Below are positions 1 through 9,345 of a DNA stretch of 64,000 nucleotides, one piece after another (position 1 is the stretch's first letter; every line of letters starts with the position of its first letter). Where the stretch lies: positions 62,001-126,000 of the forward strand of contig LNKV01000050.1 in NCBI GenBank assembly GCA_001465935.1, read 5' to 3'. The DNA comes from Clarireedia homoeocarpa. Taxonomy: Eukaryota; Ascomycota; Leotiomycetes; Helotiales; Rutstroemiaceae. The position numbers were made by a program, and so were the translations under genes. The notes beneath the pieces are model-generated. The model made no database searches and had not been told where the DNA came from. It worked only from the letters and a program-made list of their open reading frames with translations.

Positions 1-1843
1 ATACAACTATAATATCGGTCGCCACTCCAAAAATTACAGCAGATTTTCATGCTCTGGACGATGTAGGCTGGTATGGTGCAGCATACCTGATGGCCCTCAC
101 GTCCACCACCCCTATCAGTGCTAGCATTTACAAATACTTCAACCCTAAGTATGTCTACTTGATATCGATTTTCATCTTCGAAGGTAAGCGTAGGAGATCA
201 TGTCGGAAAATCACACCTAATTGTTTTAGTTGGATCCCTTGTATGCGCATTGGCACCATCTTCGGTTGCATTCATCGCCGGCAGAGCAGTTACAGGTTTG
301 GGAGCTGGTGCACTCCTCCAAGGCGCCTTTGGTATATTGACATATGTTTGTGGCCTAGAGATGCGCTCTGTGTTTCTAGGCTTGGTTGTCAGTGTGTTTG
401 AGTTATTCTCTAACGTCGGACCATTAATTGGTGGGGCTTTGGCACAACGCGTTAACTGGCGCTGGTGTTTTTGGATGCAAGAGTCCCCTTCATTGAAGAA
501 AGTGCCGATGCTAATAGTGCAAAAGAAATTTACCCGTTGGAGGCGTCTTATTCTTGCTCATCATCGCCTTTCTCAACCTCAAAGGAATCGACGAATCCAC
601 ACGAAATCTTGCACTTCGTGACGAAATTGAGAAGGTTGGGCTTTCCCGGCGTTGTTATCATTATTCCTTCGACTTGTTGTCTGTATTTAACTCTTCAGGA
701 GGGAGACACAACTGCTCCTTGAATTCAGCAAGACCAATTGGTTTGATCATTGGGTTTGGGCTCCTGCTGATTATTTTTCTTCTCTGGCAATGGAAAGCTG
801 GAGAGAATGCAACAATCCCACTTCGTTATCTGAAGGATCGAACGGTTCTCTGGGGGACTATACATTTGTTCTGGGACAACATGGCTTCTTATGTTGTAAG
901 TCATTCTTACCTGGATTGATTGTGCTTGGATGTTGATGACCCATAGACAATCTATTATCTTTCATTCTACTTTCAAGCCGGGCTCGGCCAATCTCCAATA
1001 CGAAGTGCCGTTAGTTACATCTCCCTCGCCATCCCTCAAATGATGGGTTTACTTGCTGGTGGTGGAATAACTACCGCAATCGGCCATTATGTGAGCATCT
1101 TGCCTATATTCCTTTGTATCGAGCTCACGAGGAAATATACAGATGTCCGTTGTGTTGTTCGCACAAGTTCTCTGTGTGGTCGGCTCGGGATTATCAACGA
1201 CACTCTAGACGAATACCTCCACCGTCAAGTGGGCGATATATATGGTATTGACCGGACTCGGCCTTGGGATTGGAGTGAAGGTGCCCCATATCGCAATTCA
1301 AGCAGTCATGGAAACGTAGGTATTCCAGGTATTACATATGTCACCTCGCTAACACTGTTGCTAGTGACAATGATATATTCATCGCCAATGGTGTAGCGAG
1401 CTTTTTTGGTCAACTGGGTGGGTAAGTAAGATTACATTGCATGAAGTCTAGAAACTAGAACCGCTATACCAACGCAGTGGTCGCTTAGTGCTTTAGAAGC
1501 CCCTATCAGTAGCGCGTTGCTCGTTGGCGGACTTCGGCACAAAATTCCCAAGATCGAAACCGAAATATTAGCTGAAGATGTGATAAATACGGGAGCTACA
1601 GGCATCACCTCCATCACTCGGTCGCCCGAATTAATACAGAAGCTACGGCGCGCATACTGTATCGCCGTTTCACATGCTATGATATTTCTTGTCAGAACCA
1701 TCTACATCTCAGTGCCTACGGCGTTCGGTATGAAATGGTTGAATATCAAGAAGATTTCTATGCAACGAGAAGCAAAGAGAAGAGAGGCTGCCGATAATTT
1801 TGTATTAAGGCAACGAAGTGATGCTGAAAAGATCTCTGTGTAA
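1..1843 (+). pseudogene. MFS drug:H+ antiporter-like transporter (DHA14 type), 5' truncated by window, broken
   Basis: Multi-exon MFS transporter whose first exon(s) lie left of the window. Exons as I read them: <1-183, 230-476, 526-895, 947-1090, 1143-1315, 1365-1421, 1489-1843. Family signatures are visible: the helix-1 end with Leu-Asp-Asp-Val-Gly-Trp-Tyr, the GRAVTGLGAGALLQG helix-4 motif, and RINW-type RVNWRWCFW followed by NLPVGG. The second intron (477-525) is GC-AG rather than GT-AG; only this splice joins FWI to NLPVGG in frame. Damage: one extra base in the G-run near 640 and one missing base near 720 put about 25 residues of a membrane helix into the wrong frame, and an in-frame TAG at 1206-1208 interrupts the second half. 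The C-terminus is otherwise open to TAA at 1841. A pseudogene is most likely; sequencing error could explain the indels but not easily all three lesions. Confidence 0.8.
477..525 (+). other. GC-AG intron in the MFS gene
   Basis: The donor reads T|GCAAG and the acceptor AAAAG, with a GCTAAT branch-like site 12 bp before the acceptor. Removing these 49 bp restores the conserved WINLPVGG stretch of the transporter; no GT donor in the region gives an open, family-like join. Confidence 0.75.
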
Positions 1844-2928
1844 GGAACTGGCAAGCACGTTCTACAGCACAAAAGGCTGTTCTCAATGGTCTTTTCATTC
1901 GCTTTTTGGTCAAAAGATAGAGCTTTGATCACCGATGCAGTGTTTTGAAATCTTTGAGACTAAAAATCCAAGTTTACTTTCATGAGTGGATTCTTCTACA
2001 GCCAGTCGAAAGCCGGGTGCCAAATCCCAAGGTAGGCAGATAAAACAACTCTACAGCAATTCAACAGGAAACTAAACACTATTATCCCTAACATAATCCG
2101 CAAAACCTTTCCCAAAGCCATCCAACTGACTCGTACTCAAAAACCTTATCCACTACAGACTAGATTCTGAGACACAGTTGTCCATTATTGTTGAGATGCC
2201 GGCTTCTACAAAGTCGAAGAGCAGTAAGATGCTGTAGATGAGGATTAAGGGGACAGGACAGTTATGAAGGTATCTAAGGTCGCTGAAAGAGGGATTGCTT
2301 TCGTACAGGCTACTTTTTGCTCTGCTCGGAGGATGTCGGGAAGCGGGATTTTCCGGTAAGATCCCTTTTTTAGCTACAAATTGTGACGAGACTGCTGATT
2401 TAAGACACTGAATGACCTTAGAATTTACAACTAAAGGACTAAGAGGATCATAAGAATCCGAAGGCTTATATACAGGAAGTTATCACGTGAAACACGTGCT
2501 TGAGTCACATGTACGCTAAGTCATGCCTGATGTCTGACCCACCAACAGGGAGTTCATGTTTAATTTCCTCAATGAAGTACACATGCTCCACATTTAGATA
2601 TGGAGAGAATACATATCCACCTTGAGCCACTTTAAAGTCCTTGGAAGGCCACTGCCAAGCCTATTAATACGAAATGGGAGAGACATACCGTGGGTCGAGA
2701 ATAAGGTTGTCAATAGGTTATTAAATTAGTCCCAGTTATATCTTCTCGAATATATAGAGCTTATAGGGGTTAATCTTACATATAGACTTGAAGAGTTCCT
2801 CGAATTCAAACATCATACAAACCATTACTCAAATCATCACCAACAGCTTCTAACTCAAGCATCTTTTCATTCCACGAATACTCAACTATTTTATTAATCC
2901 TACAACTTCCATACATCGAAACATCAAA
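1844..2928. other. Intergenic, no gene seen
   Basis: AT-rich spacer between the broken transporter and the small secreted protein. I see no coding signal on either strand. The right part holds a cluster of regulatory-looking words (2484-2507) and TATA-like stretches near 2750-2765 that would suit the promoter of the gene at 2929. Confidence 0.6.
2484..2507. promoter_or_regulatory. Paired CACGTG boxes plus TGAGTCA
   Basis: Two palindromic CACGTG E-boxes (2484-2489 and 2493-2498) lie 9 bp apart, one helical turn, and are followed by TGAGTCA (2501-2507), the Gcn4/CpcA-type word. They sit about 430 bp upstream of the secreted protein start. bHLH and bZIP binding is inference from the motifs alone. 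Confidence 0.4.
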
Positions 2929-3479
2929 ATGCTCTCCAAGACTTTCATCGCAACACTACTCGTCAGTACTGCCGCTGCTGCTGCTATCCCTACCATTACT
3001 ACAGCCGATCCTACCTACAAACTCCTTACTTTCCCAACTGGAGCTGGCTCGACATTTCGAGGCTTAGAGATCACAGCAGACAACGGAAAACTTTGGGTTG
3101 GAAAACAGACTACACAAGGCAAGCACAAACATATTTCTATATATAGATGAATAAAAAAGCTAACAGTTGCACAGCCGTTGAATTCTCTTTCAATCGCCAT
3201 CGTGTAAGCTTTCAAGGACAAATATTATACATCTCCAACGATGCAATCACATATGCTGCCCCAGACGCCGATGTTCAAAATACTGCAGGCTGGATGTTTA
3301 CCGCCCCTTATAGTGCTCCAGATGTTTCTCTTGGAATTTTGAAATACCCTGGCTACGTTTTCTACGCTTGCCCATCTGAGACTGTGTATACTATCTCCGC
3401 TGTCAAAACTGAAAATAAACCTGAGGATGATAAATGCGAGGAAATCCAATTGGTTGCTCAGAAGGTGGAAACCGCCTAG
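2929..3479 (+). CDS. Small secreted cell-wall-type protein (PhiA/IgE-binding-like, tentative)
   Basis: Two exons, 2929-3118 and 3175-3479, about 164 residues. An N-terminal signal peptide is obvious (MLSKTFIATLLVSTAAAAA). The layout after it (a short beta-rich stretch ending NGKLWVGK, then LYISNDAITYA, then GWMFTAPYSAPDV, and a single late Cys pair YACP / DKC) resembles the fungal PhiA/IgE-binding cell-wall protein family, which has an equivalent NGxxFWIG segment and a C-terminal two-Cys region; this is recall of family shape, not an alignment. The 56-bp intron is GC-AG (AAG|GCAAGC ... GCTAAC ... CACAG). Without splicing the frame stops at TAA soon after. Likely secreted or wall-bound; function not established. 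Confidence 0.7.
3119..3174 (+). other. GC-AG intron in the secreted protein gene
   Basis: The donor AAG|GCAAGC matches the strong consensus known for GC-AG introns (AG|GCAAGT). The branch site GCTAAC is 9 bp before the CACAG acceptor. Splicing joins phase 1 to phase 1 and keeps the frame to the TAG at 3477-3479. Confidence 0.7.
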
Positions 3480-4569
3480 GAGTACTTTTAGATTGATGGG
3501 ATCAATCTATAGTCGAAGTTGAAGAAGGGAGTGTCGTTGATAATGTCTTAAGTTGGAATAGGTTTATATATGAGTTGGGATTATATTCTTTTTGTAATCC
3601 ATATATTAAGGTACAATTTAATTACCAAACGATCCATCGAGCCAAATAATACTTTCAAAACTATGTGATAATTAAATAATTTTTGAGGTTTTGACAAACA
3701 AGCAGAGCTGCAAGCTTCCGGCTCCTCCCAGCTCTTAATACTCCCCCGACTCCAAGTATTCCGAGTGCTTCTACTCCTAGTACTCATCCGAGCTTTCAGT
3801 AATTACAGCTCCCAGCTCCCAGCTCCCAGCTCCCAAATTCCCTGTTACTAAATGCTTCCTTGTTTCTATCATATTTACTGTTCTCTCATTCTTACAAGCG
3901 CCTTTGGTTAGTCTGAGCGTCGTCCACTGATTTCTTATAAACTATCTCCCAGCTCCATATCGTCCACTATTCTACACCACTATTCTCGCGCGCCACCCAA
4001 TAAGCGAACCCTCATATCATTTATCCCAACTCTTAAGCTATTAACCAAGCGGCATCCGCACACGGAAAGTTAATGACGAATCAGCTCCTTTGGAAAACCA
4101 GCCCAGTAATAGCAATGTGCAGGCAATCATATATTTCCTGTGCCTGCCAGGCCGCCGTTTCCCCGTCTCCTTCGACTGTTTGAACAAACATGTCGCTGGC
4201 GTTTTCGGCAGAGAAAACAGAAAAGCAACAGAGGGAGTTACTTGCTTCCATGAGACTCAGAGTCACCGAGATATAGAATGGTGACCCTGGAACAGAACGT
4301 TTGATTGAAGCTATGTATGCGAGAGAAAGACTCTGAAAGCGAGGGCCTCAAATTCAGCAACCTGCTATAGCTAATATAGTAAAAATGAAATTGAATCACA
4401 CCGGGTTGAGCCAGCATTCTATACATTCTTGTCTTACTGTCCATCGATTGACAGTAACTCATGACTTGATTGGATCTACTAGTTCGATGTCGAAATTGAG
4501 AAGCAAGGCCGGCAAAATCTTGTATATCTCCAATAAACTGATATTCTTCCCCACGCAGGACCGGGTATG
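3480..4569. other. Intergenic, no gene seen; short 7-bp tandem repeat
   Basis: AT-rich spacer. At about 3806-3834 a 7-bp unit CAGCTCC is repeated four times, with single copies scattered nearby (3725, 3946). Open frames here are short and show no recognisable family. The hAT-type element starts at 4570. Confidence 0.5.
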
Positions 4570-5127
4570 TAGTGATGGGACTAGTATTTTCAGTATTTTG
4601 GACACGTCCCACTATAGTGAGGCGTATTAGATTCTTGAGTATACTAATGCTATTATTATTGGATTCCATACCACTGGCAATATATAGTTCCAGTTGAAAT
4701 ACCACTAATATTGGTAATATACTGAAATACTGGAATATAGTACATTCTTAAGGGCTCAGGAATCTGGACTTCTTAATCAGGCAATTCTGAGGCTAGAGAG
4801 AGGGTCTCCTTTCCGCCGCTTCCCCCTTGTACTAGCACTGGCACTGGCACTGGCACTGGCACTGGCACTGGCACTGGCACTAGTACTGGTACTGTAGTGG
4901 ACTACTAGGTAAATGCTACCACTAGTAGGCAAAGCATTTGAACTTCCTAATCAGGTAAGTCTAGTACATTTCATCGAGCATTCCTGTATTTCAGTATATA
5001 CTCAATATCACTTAGTTTGGCTAATACGTACGGAGGTAAGTGGTAATGATGATTCTACGTATGTATGTAATTAGTATGTTCGTGAAACCAGCCACCGTAA
5101 TACGGCCGTACACTACTCCCATCACTG
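4570..5127 (-). mobile_element. Degenerate non-autonomous hAT-type element (copy A, inverted relative to 57,689 copy)
   Basis: Both ends carry imperfect terminal inverted repeats of the form (C/T)AGTGATGGGA(C/G)TAGT. The left end reads TAGTGATGGGACTAGT and the right end ends ACTACTCCCATCACTG. Flanking 8-bp words CGGGTATG and CGGGTACC agree at 6 of 8 positions, a decayed hAT-length target duplication. The subterminal sequence matches the element at 57,689-58,523 in reverse orientation over long stretches at both ends, including the end with GTGGCTGGTTTCA. The interior differs and includes a TGGCAC hexanucleotide array (about 4836-4880). No transposase coding is visible. It is shorter (558 bp) than the other copy (835 bp). 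Confidence 0.75.
4832..4894. repeat. (TGGCAC)n hexanucleotide array
   Basis: Roughly eight consecutive ACTGGC/TGGCAC units bordered by ACTAGC and ACTAGT variants. It lies inside hAT-type copy A and is absent from the copy at 57.7 kb, so it probably expanded after insertion. Confidence 0.8.
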
Positions 5128-6507
5128 CGGGTACCGTAGCCAAACACTAACTCCGCGCGCTTCGTATAGCCATTCTGCTCTTTATATACATTCAGATCTT
5201 CGTTTTTGCTTTGCAGCTATCGCTCCGGTACATAATTGTCTGTATAGGGTCTAAAGATCGACTGGCGTCCTGATACCTAAGTATTAATACTTGTATTTGT
5301 GCTAGGAGACAGGCTGAACCTATCTGAAAGTACTAAGCAAGAATGCCCGGAGCAATTCATCTTCGACTTTTCCAAGTTTCAATGCAACATTAAGTATCTT
5401 GCCATTAAAGATGGAATCTCGGAAACGAGCGAGACTCCGCGAGGGTTTCCGGTTGTGATTATATAGGATGGAAGAATTGCCAAAGTCAAATAAGCTGTCG
5501 AAGTGAAAGAAATTCCTCGTATTAAGTGTTCGGGCAGAAATGTAAATCCCCTTGACCTGCCCGCAAGCAGGATCTAACATTAACCCGCAATAACTCAACT
5601 AGATCATTTCCAACAGGAAACTGAAAAAAAAAAAAACAAGTTCTACCTCTGTAAAAAAAAGCCCCCCTGCAGGAGACCAGCTCTTCAGTGAGATATAGGG
5701 TTGGCAGACATTACAATATAGACAAGTCGAAATACAATGACAATGATCCCGTTTAGCCCTGATCCTAAATTACGCGACGTGCTCTCTAGCCGCAACAATG
5801 AATCTTTCAGGCTTCTCTCCTGGACGAGTCATGTCAGAGTACTCAACGCGACAGACATCCTATGAAGCGAATGTCCCAAACTAATTCGTGGGAGTCCAGA
5901 GGGAGTTTAGAAGTCGCTTTCCTGCCGATTCTGTTTAGGGTCTTCTGGCCTTAGATCTTGATTTTAGCCTTCTTTTGATGCCAAATGAAGGTATCGATCG
6001 ACGGAATTTGGCTCCATTCAAAATGCCACCAGGCTAATTTAAGTAGTCAGGTTCAATAACGGATATAACATGAAGTTGAAGGCTGGGAATGGGATATAGA
6101 GGGCTCGTCCTGTAGTGCTTCGAGGCATTCTGAATCAGATAATACAAAATAGCAGCGAATCTAGTCCATTTTATGGATCGGGAACTGGCATGGTTACCGG
6201 TTATCTTTCTCCCGGTCGCCTTCCGGAAGACTGGAAAGACAAGCGATTGGAGCAAGATGCAACAAGTCATGGGCCACGTTATTTACGCTCCCGAAGGATG
6301 TGCGTTTATTTGGTGCTCGATTTTACATCAACAATTCTTCCGCCACGCAAGCTTTGGAGGGCGAAGAATCGCCGAAAAGCGAGTCACACAAGGAAGGAAG
6401 ATGATACTTTTCAGCACTCTCTCCAGCCCTCCGTGCAATCTCAACGTATTCTAGATGATACTTGAGATCCTGTCGGATATATAGCTGCAAACTAGCTGCT
6501 ATTTAGG
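5128..6507. other. Intergenic, no recognisable gene
   Basis: AT-rich sequence with short overlapping open frames on both strands (for example 6173-6454 plus) that show no domain I recognise and no splice pattern joining them. Probably decayed sequence. Confidence 0.45.
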
Positions 6508-6825
6508 CGCGTAACAACTGACTCAAATTCAAGATGATGGGTTTCCCAGGTACGAAGCCGATTACACATATGCTTTACCAGCAATCTCCTTTTTTCTTTC
6601 CTTGATAATCGTCTTCACTACTGGTGAAGTCGATTATGGATCATCGCCTCCTATCGCCGCCATAGCGGAATGGATAGTACTGGTTTATATAACCTTCGTC
6701 TTTGCTACAGCGGGGAAGGCCAGTCTCGTCACGCTTTGTACTGGCATGTCACACGAAAAACTTCAGGTGTTCCACCGTTAGATTTCCTATGCGACTCTGT
6801 CCTTGCGCGAATTCACATCTTTCCC
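6508..6825 (+). pseudogene. Relic of an integral membrane protein
   Basis: One frame is open from about 6508 to a TAG at 6779-6781 without a good start codon. It encodes two clear hydrophobic helices (YALPAISFFLSLIIVFTTG and IAEWIVLVYITFVFATAG) separated by a short polar loop, then a Lys-Ala-Ser-Leu stretch. After the TAG the same frame stays open for another 15 codons. The helix-loop-helix pattern suggests a fragment of a fungal multi-pass membrane protein; the family is not recognised. Confidence 0.35.
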
Positions 6826-7579
6826 TTAATCTTATACAACTTTGAGATTGAAATGATGTCCGATACGCGGAAAGAGACAGTCTTTTATAGGACGGGGGTG
6901 GTCACATACGTTGCCCAAGTATAGCTGACTTTGGTCTCATGGAGTCCGTAGCGGGAAACAAAACTCTCACCAAAGAAGCCGTTGACTTTAGGCTAATAAT
7001 TCAGAAAGAAATTAAGTTAATGTTACGAACAGTTCAAGTTTTCTCACTTCGTTGCCGCAGCCATATCATGCTATTCTTCTTTTTCCACGGCGACGCTATG
7101 CTAAGTTACTAACAGCATGGTACACGTTTCCTAGTCGCTGCAGACGTTCATAGATGAGTATAAACCGGAGGAAAGGAATGCTGCAGATAACCAATGGATA
7201 TCCGTTTATATAGCCTAAATTGATTGAAGGAAAAGGCATCGAGGTTTCTATAATTTCCAAGCAATAATCTCACAATCTGGCTTTGTAATCTCCCTCAAAT
7301 GAGCGCACCACTAGTAAGAAAATTATATAGTCTGACACTATTCATCTGCACGAACCTTGCATAATTTGCATTATCGAAATTCATTTCACATGATATGTCT
7401 AACTTGTTGGTAAATTAATTCAACATTATCCATTATAAAACGGAGCTCGAACACAAGAGTTTCTACAAGTAAACGACCCATCACCGTGGCAACATTTCAC
7501 AACACATTATTTGACCATTTGAATTTTGTGGCAACCGAACTGTACCTACTACCTGGGGTATTTTAGTCTTGGAATCACA
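6826..7579. other. Intergenic; upstream region of the DJ-1/PfpI gene
   Basis: AT-rich with no coding signal that I can support. The last 150 bp would be the promoter and leader of the gene at 7580. Confidence 0.5.
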
Positions 7580-8335
7580 ATGGTGAATGCAACTAGTACG
7601 CTGGCATTCCAATATTGACTGTTTGTTGTATATATTGACTTACACGAGGCTATAGCTCCTATCCGCATCGGGTTCTTATTGTTCCCGGCATTCACATCGA
7701 TAGATGTCTTTGGACCCCTAGGAGCTCTCAACTTATTGTCGATAACACACAACATGACCCTCTCGCTGATCTCCACCAACCTAGATCCAGTGAGTGTTGA
7801 TCGCACTATCATCAATGGTGTATACCAAGGCATGTCCAGCTGGCTATCACAGAACTTTACCGAATTCGTCCTGCCTACACATACTCTGGATAATGCTCCA
7901 GATTTTGATGTAATCATGGTTCCGGGAGGTGCTGGTACTCGTAACATCAATGGTACACAACCACATGTGGACTGGTTGAGAACCCGTTTTGATGACCCAG
8001 AGCTGGCATACATGATGAGTGTGTGTACTGGCGCTTCTTTGCTAGCTAGAACAGGCAAGTTTGCCGGCAAAAACGCTACAACTAACAAGGCAGCATTCAA
8101 TTGGGTCAAGACCGTGGAGCATGCAGAAGATGTGAATTGGGTTGCCAAAGCACGATGGGTTGTTGACGGAAACCTATGGACTAATTCAGGCGTCAGTGCC
8201 GGCACGGATATGACGCTGGGTTGGATCAACCATGTATATGGTAGGAACGAGAGCGAGAGGATTAGGATTGGGATGGAGTGGGTTGCTTTGAACCAGACGG
8301 ACGATCCATTCGCTGAAATCTATGGTCTTTCCTAG
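7580..8335 (+). CDS. DJ-1/PfpI (ThiJ) superfamily protein, class I glutamine-amidotransferase-like
   Basis: Two exons, 7580-7595 and 7656-8335, about 231 residues. The tiny first exon supplies MVNAT and the 60-bp intron has GTACGC/TATAG borders; splicing joins it directly to TPIRIGFLLFPAFTSIDVFGP, the typical first strand of the fold. The nucleophile elbow is SVCTGASLLA (Cys about residue 155), and a VPGGAGT stretch precedes it. The C-terminal half contains WTNSGVSAGTDMTLGWI, conserved in fungal ThiJ/PfpI proteins that lack the AraC regulator domain. Members are associated with glyoxalase, isocyanide-hydratase or stress roles; the sequence does not tell which. There are several Asn-X-Thr sites but no signal peptide, so it is probably cytosolic. 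The gene is intact within an otherwise decaying region. Confidence 0.85.
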
Positions 8336-8598
8336 ACAAAATGCAATCTCCAAATACGCTTTTGAATCTTTTAGGGGTGGGTATTTGGAAGAGTAATTGG
8401 TTTCGCAAAATCTATTTTGCTTCTAGAATTCTGAACACGGAAAACAAAAAATACTAAAATTGTGACGATTCGTGCTGAACGGCACCCAGGGGGGGTTGAC
8501 ATCACTTTTTGCGGAGGTTTACCGCGAAAAAGAACCCATTTTCCTTCTTTTCCACCATATACACAATATTCCACTATATGATCTCTCTCACATGTACA

Positions 8599-8700
8599 AG
8601 TGCCAGGCTTCACCCATCCATCAACGTGATCAATGATAGGTCTTGATTCTAATTTCATTTTAACGGCATAGTATAAATCTTGCCAGTGAAAGATGGTTGT
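8599..8700 (-). pseudogene. Relic of a PDR/CDR-type ABC transporter (ABC-G)
   Basis: About 34 codons on the minus strand read TTIFHWQDLYYAVKMK... ending DHVDGWVKPGT. This corresponds to the segment just before the second Walker A of pleiotropic drug resistance ABC transporters (F.W.DV.Y.IK...LLD.V.GWVKPGTLTALMG). The homology stops at CTC; no Walker A GxxGxGKT follows, and no other part of the transporter is visible. The surrounding frame is open from 8835 to 8371 but otherwise unrecognisable. A solitary fragment implies an old truncated copy. Confidence 0.6.
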
Positions 8701-8835
8701 TTGTCTATGAATCACAGCACCGCCTTGTTCATCTGCTGTTTTCGTTGTCTCATTCACACCTTCTCGACGTCTGATCCGACGTGAGCAGCCTGATGGCTGC
8801 GGCGGAATAAGATGCTGATGGCAACCTTCGAACAA

Positions 8836-9345
8836 GGACCGTGGGGGCGTCAGACAATGTTAAGACCTGTTATAAAGCTTGATGATAAGGAGGCAAGCCC
8901 CAGGTGGACTAGTCCCTCAGTCCCAAATTGTCATCATCCTCGGGACATTCGATGGTTGTAGACGACAACTCCTTCCATGCTTTAGAAAGAGCTTATATGT
9001 TAGAAAAAGATAATATATGCATAGTTCAAAATACAGTTCCCTTAGAGGAGTAATATTCCAGAATAATCACATCGTAAATGCCACTCAATCTAATCTCTAG
9101 TAACCAGAGAAGTGACATAGGTGCTGAAATCCATTGGATAGTTCACCAACCCACGGGCTGAGCTGTAACTTCGAATCCAGGTAGTCTCTTCACTAATCAA
9201 CGGTAATGGATATCTTACCATCCTAATAAAACATAAATATTGAAGTGCGATTTCGACTTCGAGAAGATATGTTAAAAGCTGTATTATCTGTAGAATACCT
9301 GGAGCTTGAAAACAGTCGCTGAATTTGGTGTACACTTTGGTACTT
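8836..9345. other. Intergenic, nothing recognised
   Basis: AT-rich spacer between the ABC-transporter relic and the end of the regulator pseudogene. Short open frames without family resemblance; some may be the decayed 3' end of the regulator. Confidence 0.4.

Noticed and set aside
4607..4626. Vector contamination (T7-like sequence)
   Set aside because: The word is shared, with differences, by the element copy at 58 kb, so it is transposon sequence.
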